DNA of 64,000 nt from Pigmentiphaga sp. H8. Its GTDB lineage: Bacteria; Pseudomonadota; Gammaproteobacteria; Burkholderiales; Burkholderiaceae_B. Below are positions 38,348 to 47,256 of this stretch, one piece after another. The notes beneath the pieces were generated by a model. The model searched no databases and was not told where the DNA came from. It saw nothing but the letters and a program-made list of their open reading frames with translations. Each line of letters opens with the position of its first letter. The stretch's first letter is position 1. The DNA lies in assembly GCF_003854895.1 (NCBI RefSeq), contig NZ_CP033966.1, positions 930,001-994,000 of the forward strand. The letters are read 5' to 3'. A program made the position numbers and the translations under genes.

Positions 38348-39988
38348 ATGCGGGGTGCCGACAAGACATGGAATCGCCGGGGCATCGCCGCCGCGGCGAT
38401 GGGGCTGGCGTGCTCGGCCGCGCTGGCCCAGACGCCCGGGCCGTTGGCGCAGGCGCCGTCGCAGCGCTTGCCCGAACCGCCCGCGCCCGCCGCGCAAGCG
38501 GGCTTCCGTTTGCAGCAGGTGACCTTCACCGGCGCCGCCGCCATACCCGCGGACGAATTGCAGGCGCTGGCGGCCGGGTATGTGGGCCGCGATGTCTCGC
38601 TGTCCGACCTGGAGGCGCTGGCGCGGGAGGTGACCGAGCTGTATCGCAGCCGCGGCTACTTCCTGGCCCAGGCGCTGGTGCCGGTGCAGACCGTGCGCGA
38701 CGGACGGGTCGAGATCAGCGTCGTCGAGGGACGGCTGGGCAAGGTGGACATCCAGGTCGCGCCGGATGCGCCGATCTCCGAGGGGCGCATCCGCGCCTAC
38801 CTCGCGCCGCTGCAGCCGGGCCAGCCGGTCAGCGCGCAAAGCTACGAACGCGCCATGCTGCTGCTGTCGGATCTGCCCGGCATCAAGGTGTCGTCCGGCC
38901 TGCAGGAGGGCAGCGAGCCCGGCACGACGGACCTGGTGGTCGAAGTGACGCAGGCGCGGCGCGTGACCTTCGCCTTCGACGCGGACAACCACGGCACGCG
39001 CGAATCGGGCCGGGTCCGGGTGGGCGGCACCATGCGCGTGGCCAGCCCGCTGGGCCTGGGCGACAACCTGGACGCCCGGCTCATGATGTCCGAGGGCAAT
39101 TCGCTGAACTTCGGGCGGCTGGGCTACGAGGTGCCGCTGGGCACGGACGGCCTGCGCCTGGGCGCGGGTGTCTCGCGCGTGCGCTATGAACTGGGCCAGC
39201 CCTGGTCGCAACTGGGCGCGAAGGGCCGGGCCACGGTGGCCGACCTGTCGTTGAACTATCCGGTCATCCGGCAGCGCGGCCAGAACCTGTTCCTGCGACT
39301 GGGCGTGGACCACAAGGAACTGCGCGACGATCTTTCCATGTTCTCGTATTCGGCGCGCAAGAACGTCGTCGGCGTGGGCCTGGGCTGGAGCTGGGAGCGG
39401 CGCGATGAACTGTTCGGCGGCGGCTACTGGGCCAGCACGGGCACGCTGTACCACGGGCGCCTGGACATCAAGGACGATCTGACGCGCGCGATGGACCAGG
39501 GGCCGGCGGGCCACCGCACGGACGGCGGCTTCACCAAGCTGACCTGGCAGGTGTCGCGCCTGCAATCCGTACTGCCGCGCCACAGCCTGTACGTGTCCCT
39601 GGGCGGGCAGCTGACCAACGGCAACCTGGACGCTTCCGAGAAGCTGGCGCTGGGCGGCGCGCGCGCCGTGCGGGCCTTCCCGTCCAGCGAACTGCTGGTG
39701 GACGAGGGCGTGCTGGGCGTGGTCGAGTGGCGCTGGTCCGCCACCGAGGACCTGACGCCCTATGTGTTCTACGACGTGGGCAAGGGCCGGATGTTCCATT
39801 CGCCCACCAGCCTGGACACCAACAATAGCCGCAGCATGCAGGGCTTCGGTATCGGCGCCGTGTGGTCGCGGCCCGGCGATTTCATGGTGAACGTCTCGCT
39901 GGCGTGGCGCCGCAACACGGCCGCGCCGGTTACCGATGGCGGCGATCGCAAGCCCCGGATCTTCGTGCAATTCCAGAAAGTGTTTTGA
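38348..39988 (+). CDS. Two-partner secretion outer-membrane transporter (TpsB, ShlB/FhaC/HecB family)
   Basis: A 546-residue Omp85-superfamily protein. A signal peptide (ACSAALAQT) is followed by two POTRA domains (from FRLQQVTFTGA, about residue 52, and GKVDIQVAPDAPISEGRI) and a 16-strand barrel ending in a terminal Phe (VQFQKVF). The L6-hairpin motif that is usually VRGY appears as AVRAFPSSE. It exports the adjacent TpsA across the outer membrane. It lies 3 bp after the CHAT gene, with GGAGGG upstream of the ATG. Confidence 0.93.
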   Translation: MRGADKTWNRRGIAAAAMGLACSAALAQTPGPLAQAPSQRLPEPPAPAAQAGFRLQQVTFTGAAAIPADELQALAAGYVGRDVSLSDLEALAREVTELYRSRGYFLAQALVPVQTVRDGRVEISVVEGRLGKVDIQVAPDAPISEGRIRAYLAPLQPGQPVSAQSYERAMLLLSDLPGIKVSSGLQEGSEPGTTDLVVEVTQARRVTFAFDADNHGTRESGRVRVGGTMRVASPLGLGDNLDARLMMSEGNSLNFGRLGYEVPLGTDGLRLGAGVSRVRYELGQPWSQLGAKGRATVADLSLNYPVIRQRGQNLFLRLGVDHKELRDDLSMFSYSARKNVVGVGLGWSWERRDELFGGGYWASTGTLYHGRLDIKDDLTRAMDQGPAGHRTDGGFTKLTWQVSRLQSVLPRHSLYVSLGGQLTNGNLDASEKLALGGARAVRAFPSSELLVDEGVLGVVEWRWSATEDLTPYVFYDVGKGRMFHSPTSLDTNNSRSMQGFGIGAVWSRPGDFMVNVSLAWRRNTAAPVTDGGDRKPRIFVQFQKVF

Positions 39989-40056
39989 GGGCCCGGGGCG
40001 GCCGGGGACCGGCGCCCAAGGCGGCGCGAACCGCGCTCCGGGACCAGGAGAACCAC

Positions 40057-43000
40057 ATGAGTGCAGCTACCCGTTCCTCGCGCAAGGCCCGCGGGCCCGC
40101 GTTCCCGGCGCCGGAGGCGCGCTGGAATCCCCGTCCGCTGGCGCTGGCCCTTGCCCTGGTGGGCACCAGCGCGGGCGCCCAGATGCCGACCGGATTCAAT
40201 CCCGTGCAGGGCAGCGTGCTCACGCCCGTCACGAGCGGCAACACCATGTCCATCCAGCAGCAGAGCGACCGCGCCATCATCGAGTGGGGCTCGTTCTCGA
40301 TCGGCGCGGGCAACGCGGTCCGCTTCCTGCAACCTGGCGCCTCCAGCATCGCGCTGAACCGGGTGCTGGGCGGAGACCTGTCCCGGATCTCGGGCGAGCT
40401 GTCGGCCAATGGCCGGATCTTCCTGATCAATCCCGCGGGCGTGCTGTTCGGCCAGGGATCGAAGGTGGAGACGGGCGGCCTGGTCGCCTCGACGCTCAAC
40501 ATCAGTAACGCCGATTTCATGGCGGGCCGCTTCCGGTTCGAGCGCGACGACGCCAACAACGCGTCCGTGACGAACCTGGGGACCCTGACCGCGCCGGGAT
40601 CGACCATCGCGCTGATGGCCGCCACGGTGGTCAACGGCGGCGAAGGGAAGATCCTGGCCGACGGCGGCACCGTGGGGCTGGTATCGGCCCGCCAGGTGAC
40701 GCTGGACTTCCAGGGCGACGGCCTGACCACGTTCCGCTTCGCGCCGGACGCCGGTGCCAGCATGGCCGCGGTCACCAACGAAAGCGGCGCGATGCTCCAG
40801 GCCAACGGCGGCCGGGTGGCGGTGCTGGCGGATTCGACCCAGGTCGCGCAGCGCGTGGTCAACCAGCAAGGCACGATACGCGCGCAATCGCTGACCGCGC
40901 GCAATGGCGAGATCATCCTGGGGGCGTCGGGCCAGGCCGACGTGGCCGTGGGCGGCATGCTGGACGTATCGGGCGCGGCGGGGGCGACAGGCGGCACCAT
41001 CCACGTCGACGGCGGCGGTATCCGTACCCAGTCGGCCCGCATGGATGCATCGGGCGACGGCGGGGGTGGGCGCATCGAGCTGGAAGGCCGGCGCGCGGTC
41101 ACGATGGACGAGGGCAGCAGGCTGCATGCGGATGCGCTGGGTTCCGGCCATGGCGGGACCATCGCCGTCGACGCCCCGGGGCTGCACGCGGCGGGCACCA
41201 TGACGGCGAATGCCGCGGGCAGCGGCGCGGGCGGCGCCGTTACCACGTCGGGCGGCGTGGTCGAGATCGGGGCGGTCCACGTTTCGGCGGCCGGCGCGGG
41301 CAGCGGCGCGAACGGCAAGTGGACGATCGCCTCGCAGGGCGACGTGATCGTTGGCGCCGCGCCGGCGGCGCGGCCCGCCGCCGAGGTGTCCGCGGCCAGC
41401 GATGACAGCCGGGTATCTGGCGGCGCCGTGGGCGAAGCGCTGGGGAACCGTACCGACGTGACCGTGGCCGCCACCGGCTTCGCGCTCGACGGCGGCCGGG
41501 GGCAGAGCGGCAACGTGGTGTTCGAGAGCGAGGCGAGCGTCGTCAAGACGCAGGGCGGCACGTCCACGCTGCGCGTGGATGCCATGCGCAACATCGACAT
41601 GTGGGACGGATCGCGCATCGAGTCGCAGGCCGGCGCGCTGAATGTGGAGTTCAACGCCGATTCCTCGGGCAAGGCGGCGATGCGCCGGCCGGAGGGCGCC
41701 AGCGATTTCGTCGAGGAGAGCGGCGGCAGCATCGACCTGGAAGGCGCCACCATCACCACCCGGGGCGGGGATCTGCGCCTGTTCGGACAAAGCGATGTCG
41801 CCGGCGGCAAGGCGAGCGGCGGTACATCCTTCGTGAAAGGCCGGGCGCAGACCCGCCGCGACGGTATCTTCGTCGGCTGGAGCGACGTATCGCTGTGCGC
41901 CGACGACGCCTGCGCGACGGGCGGCTCGCTGGCCGCGGCCGGGACCGGCATCACCACGGTCGATGCGACGTCCGGCCGGGGCGTGGAAGGGGGAGCAGGC
42001 GTCACCTTCAGCGGTACCGGCGTAGCGGCGGGCGGCGATATCTCGATCACCGGCCATGGCGGCGTGGCGGCCGCCGGCGTGCGGATAGACGGGCGCCGCG
42101 AAGGCGGCACGCAGCACTCGATGAGCGCCGCGGGCGACATCACCATCGTCGGCACGGCGGCGAACGCCACGCTGGCCAACAATCTTCCGGCGAACACGCC
42201 GGAAGCCGGCGTGGCGATCCGCAACACGACCTTGTCGGCGGGTGGCGACGTGACGATCGACGGCAAGGGTTCCAACCTGGACGCGCTGACCCAGTCGCCC
42301 GACATCTTCGGCGTGCTGGGTTACGACACCATCGAGGCGGTCGATGGCGTGTCCCTGCTCGACGCCCGGATGCTGGCCGGGCCCGGCCGCGACATCCTGA
42401 TCACCGGGGCCGCGGGCGGCGACGGCTTGATCATCGAGAGCGACGGCGCCTCGGGGGCGACCTATACCCCCATCGCCGCGCGTGGCGTGCGCATCGAAAA
42501 AAGCGTGGAGGCCCTGGAGGCACTTGGCGGGGCCGCGCCCGACATCGCCACGGACGGCGGCCGCATCCGCATCGCCGGCCGCGACAGCGACGTCTGGCTG
42601 GCGGGCGAACCGACCAAGGTGGGCGCGACGCTGCAAGTGGATGCCAGCAGCGCGGACGGCCGGGGTGGCAGCATCGAGATCACCGGACGCAACGTGGGCG
42701 TGCTGGGCGCGACCGCGCTGCTGGCCGATGGCGCCACCGGCGGCGGCGACGTGACGGTGCAGGCCGAGGCCGTGGCGGCGGTGGATGATTTCGCGCGCGT
42801 GCAGGCGAACGCGACCGGCGCCAGCAGCGACGGCGGCAAGCTGCTGTTGACGGGGGATGATGGCTTGCGCGTCCATGGTTCGCTCCAGGCGCGGGGCACG
42901 GGCGCGGGGGCCGGCGGGCGGATCGAGACTTCCGGCGGCGGCGTGGATGCCAGCGGAGTCCGGATCGATGCCGGAACCGGCACCGGCGCGGCCGGAAACT

Positions 43001-46000
43001 GGATCGTCGATCCCTACGACGTCCGCATCGTCCACGGCATGGGGCCGGGGGCGCCGGTGGACACCCCGTTCGAGGCCGTGAGCGATACCACCATCCAAGA
43101 CTTCAGCATCAACACCGCCCTGGATGCGGGCACCAGCGTGCGGATAGGGACCGGGGCCGGCAGCGGCACGGGCGGCGACATCACCCTAGACAGCGGCGTG
43201 GATATCCGCCGCACGACGGGCACGGCGCCCCTGGAGTTCGCGCTGGATGCCTACCGCGGCATACGCGGCGATTCGTTCAGCATCGTGTCCGAGGCCGGCG
43301 CGCTCGACCTGGCGTTCAACAGCAATGCCAGCGGCACCTTGTCGGGCGACCAGTCCATCGCCTTCCAGAATGCGACGCTGACCACCAACGGCGGATCGGT
43401 CATCCTGTATGGCCAGAGCGACCCGGTGGCGGGCAGCGCCAGCTCCAACCGCGGGCCGGCCATCCGGCTGGTGGACAGCTTCATCGACACGCGCGTGGGC
43501 CAGAGCGATGCCGGCGCCGGCGGGGACGTCGTGCTGCGGGGCGCGGGCGACGGCGTGACCAGTGTGGACATCCAGGGCGGCCGCATCGACGCGGCCACCG
43601 GCAGCGTTACGGTGCGCGGCGTTTCCACCAACTACGGCGAGGGCGTGCAGATAACGTCGGGTGGCAGCGACGACGCCATCATCACGACCACGGCCGGCAA
43701 CATCGACATCGTCGGCATCGGCGGCAGCGATTCGTCGGCGGGCGCGGAAGGCGTCAGGATGGAAGGAGCGCATCTGCAGTCCGCCAGCGGCGACGTGGAC
43801 GTGCGCGGGTTGGCGCAGGGGGCCGGCACGACCGCCGCCGGCGTGATCCTGGAGGGTTCCTCGCTGGTCGCGCAGGCGGGCCGGGTACGGGTGGCGGGGC
43901 AGTCCGAAGGCAGCGGCCTGGGCATCGACCTGCAAGGCGGATCGTCCAGCCTGTCGTCGCACGCCATCGACGGTCAGCAAGGCGTCGTCCTGCGGGCCGA
44001 CAACGACGGCAGCGCCGATGCGATCGCGCTCGAGGCCTCGGTCCGGTCGGGCGTGTCGATCAACCTGCGGCCGGGCGGCGTCGATGCCGCGGGCAACGCC
44101 ACCGATCACGTCGCCACCCGGATTTCCGTGGGCGGGGCAGGCGGTAACGGGTTCTCGCTGTCGGATGCCGACATGGGGAACCTGGACGCGCCCAATCTCA
44201 TCATCGGCAGCAATACCCATGCCGCCGACATCTCGGTGGACGGCGCCGTGGCGACGGCCGACAACCTGACCCTGCAGAACGAAGGAGGCGGGGCGATTGC
44301 GCTGGGTGGCAACGTGACGGCCGCCACGCTGGCGCTGCTGGCGGGCGGGAACGTGACCCAGTCGCCCGCCGCCGCGATCACCGCGAATGCGCTGGCGGCC
44401 CGGTCGGCCACGGGCGACGTCGTGCTGACCCACCCGGGCAATGCCGTGGCCACGGTTGCAGGCGGCGCGGCGGGCGACTTCCGCTACGTCGATGCCGACG
44501 GCATCACGATCGGCAACGTGCCGGCCCTGGGCATGGACGCCGCGACCAACGGCGTGCAGACCCGAGCGCTGGATGGCATTTCGGCCGACCGCGCCATCGT
44601 GCAGGCTCGTGCCGGGAACGTCACGGCCAATGCCGCGATTACCGCGCCGACGGCCATCACGCTGCAGGCGGATGCGGGCGCCATCCAGGTCAACCGGACC
44701 CTGGACAGCGGATCGGTCGCCTTGCTGGCGGCCGGAGATATCGGCCAGCAGGCGGGGGCCGCCATCACCGCCGGCACGCTGGTCGCCCGTTCGACCGGCG
44801 CGGGCGTGACGCTGACGGACGCGGGCAACCAGGCCGGGATCCTGGCGGGCAGCGCGGCCACCGATTTCCGGTATGCGGACGCCGACGGCCTGACCCTGGG
44901 GAATGCCGCCGTCGTGGGCCATGACACCGCGGGCAACGTGCAGACCGTTGCCGCGTCGGGGATCTCGGCCGATACGACGCAGATCGCGGCCCGCAAGGGC
45001 GATCTGGACGTCGCCGCCGCCGTCTCGGCCGCCGACCTGCTCAGCCTGCAGGCCGACACCGGGGCGATCGGCGTGGGTGCCGCGGTCCAGGGGCGCACGG
45101 TGGCGCTGCTGGCCAGCGGCGACATCACGCAAGCCGCCGCCGGCTCCATTGCAGGCGAAGCACTGCTGGCCCGGTCGACCGCGGGCGACGTCCGACTGGC
45201 GGCCGGGAACAATGACGTGCGCACGCTGGCGGCATCCGCCGCGGGCGACCTGCGTTATCGCGGCAGCGGCGACCTGGCGGTGGCCACCGTGACGGCGGGC
45301 GGGCTGGATGCCGGCGGCGCGCCGCAGGCCGTCGCGGCTTCGGGCCTGACGGCCACCGATGCGATTGTGCAGGCGACCACGGGTAACCTGTCGGTCCAGG
45401 CGGCTTCGAACGCATCCAACGGGCTGACCTTGCAGGCGGACGCGGGAAGCGTGCAAGTCGGGCAATCGCTGCAGGCGCGAACCGTGGCCCTGCTGGCTCG
45501 TGGAGACATCGGCCAGCAAGCCGGCGCGGGCATCACGGCGGATACGCTGGCGGCCCGGTCGACGGCCGGTGCGGTGACGCTGACCGCCGCCGGCAATGAC
45601 GCCGGCGTGTTCGCGGGCAGCGCGGCCACCGAATTGCGCTATGCCGATGCGAACGCGCTGACCGTCGGCGACGCCACCGTCGCCATCCAGGACACGGCGG
45701 GCGGGCTGTCGTCATCGACCGTGGCCGGTGCGCAGGCCGGCGCGGTGCGGATCGCGGCGCGCACGGGGAGCCTGACGGTTGCCTCGAACGTGACGGCCAC
45801 CGACGCCGCCAGCCTGCAAGCCGATGCCGGCGCCGTGGCCGTGGACGCCGCCGTGCGGGCCCGCACCGTGGCGCTGCTTGCCGCGGGCGACGTCACCGAA
45901 TCGACCTCCGCCGGGATCGCGGCGGAGACGCTGCTGGCGCGCTCGACAGGCGGCGACGTCCTGCTCGAAGGCGGCGGCAACGACGTGCGCGCGCTGGCGG

Positions 46001-47244
46001 GCAGCGCGGCCGGCAGCCTGAGTTATCGAGGCGCCGGCGACCTGGCCGTGGCGGCCGTGACGGCCAGCGCCCTCGATGCGGCGGGTGCGCCGCAGGCGGT
46101 CTCCGGGGCGGGCGTGACGGCCGACGATGCGTTCGTGCGAGCCACCTCGGGCAATCTGTCCGTTGCCGCCGCGTCGACCGCCGCGGGGGCCATGGTGCTC
46201 CAGGCGGACGCCGGTAACGTTGCGCTGGAGCAATCCGTGCAAGCCGCCACGGTCGCGCTGCTTGCGGGCGGCGACATCGGCCAAAGCGCATCGGGAACGA
46301 TCACCGCCGACGCGCTGGCGGCCCGCAGCACCGGCGGCAGCGTCGGCCTGGACCAGGCCTCGAACCACGTCGGGACGGTGGCGGGCGGGGCGCGCGCCGC
46401 GTTCGCCTATACCGATGCCGATACCCTGCGCATAGGCGAGGTCACGCTGCCGACCCTGGGTTCGGGCGAGGGCCTGCTGGCGGGCTCCGAGCGCGGCATA
46501 AGCGCCGACACCTCGGTCGTGCGGACCCAGTCCGGCGACCTGACGCTGGATGCCGACGTGACCGGCGGCACCGCCGACCTGGTGGCGGCGGCGCGCTTCC
46601 AGAATCCGGCCGGCGCGCGCATCGATACCTCCGGGCGCTGGCGCGTGTGGGCCGACACCTGGGAAGGCGAGACACGCGGCGGCATGGCCGGTTCGGGCAC
46701 GTTGCCCAACCTGTACGGCCGTACCTACGGCGCGTCCGTCGCCGACGCGGACAACCACTTCATCTACCGGCAACAGCCCACCGTGACCGTGACGCTGGAC
46801 AGCGCGTCGCGGCCGGCCGGCATCGGCAACCCCGCCCTGGGCTATACGCTGGAGGGCCTGATCCTGGGCGATACCGGGGCGGGCATCAGCGGCACGGCCG
46901 GGTCGGCCGCCAATGCATCGAGCCCGGCCGGCACCTATGCCGTGACGGCGGCCACGCCCTTCGTCTCGGCCGAGGGATATCTGATCAACGTCGTGCCGGG
47001 CGTGCTGACCGTGAACAGCTATACCCTGCCCAGCGTGGACCTCCAGCGCGAGATACCGACCACCTACCTGTACGACCGGAACCTGGCGCCGGTGGCCATG
47101 TGTTTCGCCACCGGACCGATAGCCGGCGACCGGGTCGAGCAGGCGGGGGATGTGCTGGCCCGGGAATGGTCCCGGGTGCGGACGCGGCCGAACCTGAGCA
47201 ACTGCGTGTCCACCGATCGCCGCAACGCCTGCTCGGATTTTTAG
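40057..47244 (+). CDS. Two-partner secretion exoprotein (filamentous haemagglutinin-like TpsA)
   Basis: A 2395-residue protein. A signal peptide (ALVGTSAGAQ) is followed by a TPS secretion domain (about residues 45-290) with the motif NGRIFLINPAGVLFGQGS, the haemagglutination-activity signature. The long body is Gly/Ala/Asp-rich beta-helix repeats. Residues about 1446-2180 contain five to six 128-residue repeats. A MBG-like domain (about residues 2245-2325) precedes a C-terminal tail with Cys pairs (C2383 and C2392). ATG 40057 is preceded by CCAGGAGAA. It is secreted by the TpsB at 38348. No toxin domain is evident, so adhesin is the favoured role. Confidence 0.92.
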   Translation: MSAATRSSRKARGPAFPAPEARWNPRPLALALALVGTSAGAQMPTGFNPVQGSVLTPVTSGNTMSIQQQSDRAIIEWGSFSIGAGNAVRFLQPGASSIALNRVLGGDLSRISGELSANGRIFLINPAGVLFGQGSKVETGGLVASTLNISNADFMAGRFRFERDDANNASVTNLGTLTAPGSTIALMAATVVNGGEGKILADGGTVGLVSARQVTLDFQGDGLTTFRFAPDAGASMAAVTNESGAMLQANGGRVAVLADSTQVAQRVVNQQGTIRAQSLTARNGEIILGASGQADVAVGGMLDVSGAAGATGGTIHVDGGGIRTQSARMDASGDGGGGRIELEGRRAVTMDEGSRLHADALGSGHGGTIAVDAPGLHAAGTMTANAAGSGAGGAVTTSGGVVEIGAVHVSAAGAGSGANGKWTIASQGDVIVGAAPAARPAAEVSAASDDSRVSGGAVGEALGNRTDVTVAATGFALDGGRGQSGNVVFESEASVVKTQGGTSTLRVDAMRNIDMWDGSRIESQAGALNVEFNADSSGKAAMRRPEGASDFVEESGGSIDLEGATITTRGGDLRLFGQSDVAGGKASGGTSFVKGRAQTRRDGIFVGWSDVSLCADDACATGGSLAAAGTGITTVDATSGRGVEGGAGVTFSGTGVAAGGDISITGHGGVAAAGVRIDGRREGGTQHSMSAAGDITIVGTAANATLANNLPANTPEAGVAIRNTTLSAGGDVTIDGKGSNLDALTQSPDIFGVLGYDTIEAVDGVSLLDARMLAGPGRDILITGAAGGDGLIIESDGASGATYTPIAARGVRIEKSVEALEALGGAAPDIATDGGRIRIAGRDSDVWLAGEPTKVGATLQVDASSADGRGGSIEITGRNVGVLGATALLADGATGGGDVTVQAEAVAAVDDFARVQANATGASSDGGKLLLTGDDGLRVHGSLQARGTGAGAGGRIETSGGGVDASGVRIDAGTGTGAAGNWIVDPYDVRIVHGMGPGAPVDTPFEAVSDTTIQDFSINTALDAGTSVRIGTGAGSGTGGDITLDSGVDIRRTTGTAPLEFALDAYRGIRGDSFSIVSEAGALDLAFNSNASGTLSGDQSIAFQNATLTTNGGSVILYGQSDPVAGSASSNRGPAIRLVDSFIDTRVGQSDAGAGGDVVLRGAGDGVTSVDIQGGRIDAATGSVTVRGVSTNYGEGVQITSGGSDDAIITTTAGNIDIVGIGGSDSSAGAEGVRMEGAHLQSASGDVDVRGLAQGAGTTAAGVILEGSSLVAQAGRVRVAGQSEGSGLGIDLQGGSSSLSSHAIDGQQGVVLRADNDGSADAIALEASVRSGVSINLRPGGVDAAGNATDHVATRISVGGAGGNGFSLSDADMGNLDAPNLIIGSNTHAADISVDGAVATADNLTLQNEGGGAIALGGNVTAATLALLAGGNVTQSPAAAITANALAARSATGDVVLTHPGNAVATVAGGAAGDFRYVDADGITIGNVPALGMDAATNGVQTRALDGISADRAIVQARAGNVTANAAITAPTAITLQADAGAIQVNRTLDSGSVALLAAGDIGQQAGAAITAGTLVARSTGAGVTLTDAGNQAGILAGSAATDFRYADADGLTLGNAAVVGHDTAGNVQTVAASGISADTTQIAARKGDLDVAAAVSAADLLSLQADTGAIGVGAAVQGRTVALLASGDITQAAAGSIAGEALLARSTAGDVRLAAGNNDVRTLAASAAGDLRYRGSGDLAVATVTAGGLDAGGAPQAVAASGLTATDAIVQATTGNLSVQAASNASNGLTLQADAGSVQVGQSLQARTVALLARGDIGQQAGAGITADTLAARSTAGAVTLTAAGNDAGVFAGSAATELRYADANALTVGDATVAIQDTAGGLSSSTVAGAQAGAVRIAARTGSLTVASNVTATDAASLQADAGAVAVDAAVRARTVALLAAGDVTESTSAGIAAETLLARSTGGDVLLEGGGNDVRALAGSAAGSLSYRGAGDLAVAAVTASALDAAGAPQAVSGAGVTADDAFVRATSGNLSVAAASTAAGAMVLQADAGNVALEQSVQAATVALLAGGDIGQSASGTITADALAARSTGGSVGLDQASNHVGTVAGGARAAFAYTDADTLRIGEVTLPTLGSGEGLLAGSERGISADTSVVRTQSGDLTLDADVTGGTADLVAAARFQNPAGARIDTSGRWRVWADTWEGETRGGMAGSGTLPNLYGRTYGASVADADNHFIYRQQPTVTVTLDSASRPAGIGNPALGYTLEGLILGDTGAGISGTAGSAANASSPAGTYAVTAATPFVSAEGYLINVVPGVLTVNSYTLPSVDLQREIPTTYLYDRNLAPVAMCFATGPIAGDRVEQAGDVLAREWSRVRTRPNLSNCVSTDRRNACSDF
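44392..46580 (+). repeat. Tandem 384-bp (128-residue) repeats inside tpsA
   Basis: The motif L(A/L)ARS..G.V.L recurs at 44392, 44779, 45163, 45547, 45931 and 46315. The spacing is 387 bp once, then 384 bp four times. Each unit also carries a GN-x-(V/A) step, a (Y)-A/R-DAD or RG-GDL strand, and a QAD.G...V..A segment. Units 3 and 5 (YRGSGDLAV type) alternate with the YADADGLT type. The last unit is incomplete. Confidence 0.85.
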
Positions 47245-47256
47245 GGGGAACGGGAC

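Noticed and set aside
39769..43098. Long minus-strand open frame of 1109 codons antisense to tpsB and tpsA
   Set aside because: It has no family signature, is rich in His/Arg/Gly from reverse-complement GC codon bias, and overlaps an unambiguous secreted-protein gene.
44392..46580. CRISPR-like periodicity
   Set aside because: The 384-bp repeats are in frame inside tpsA and are protein-level duplications; no short direct repeats with unique spacers were seen anywhere.
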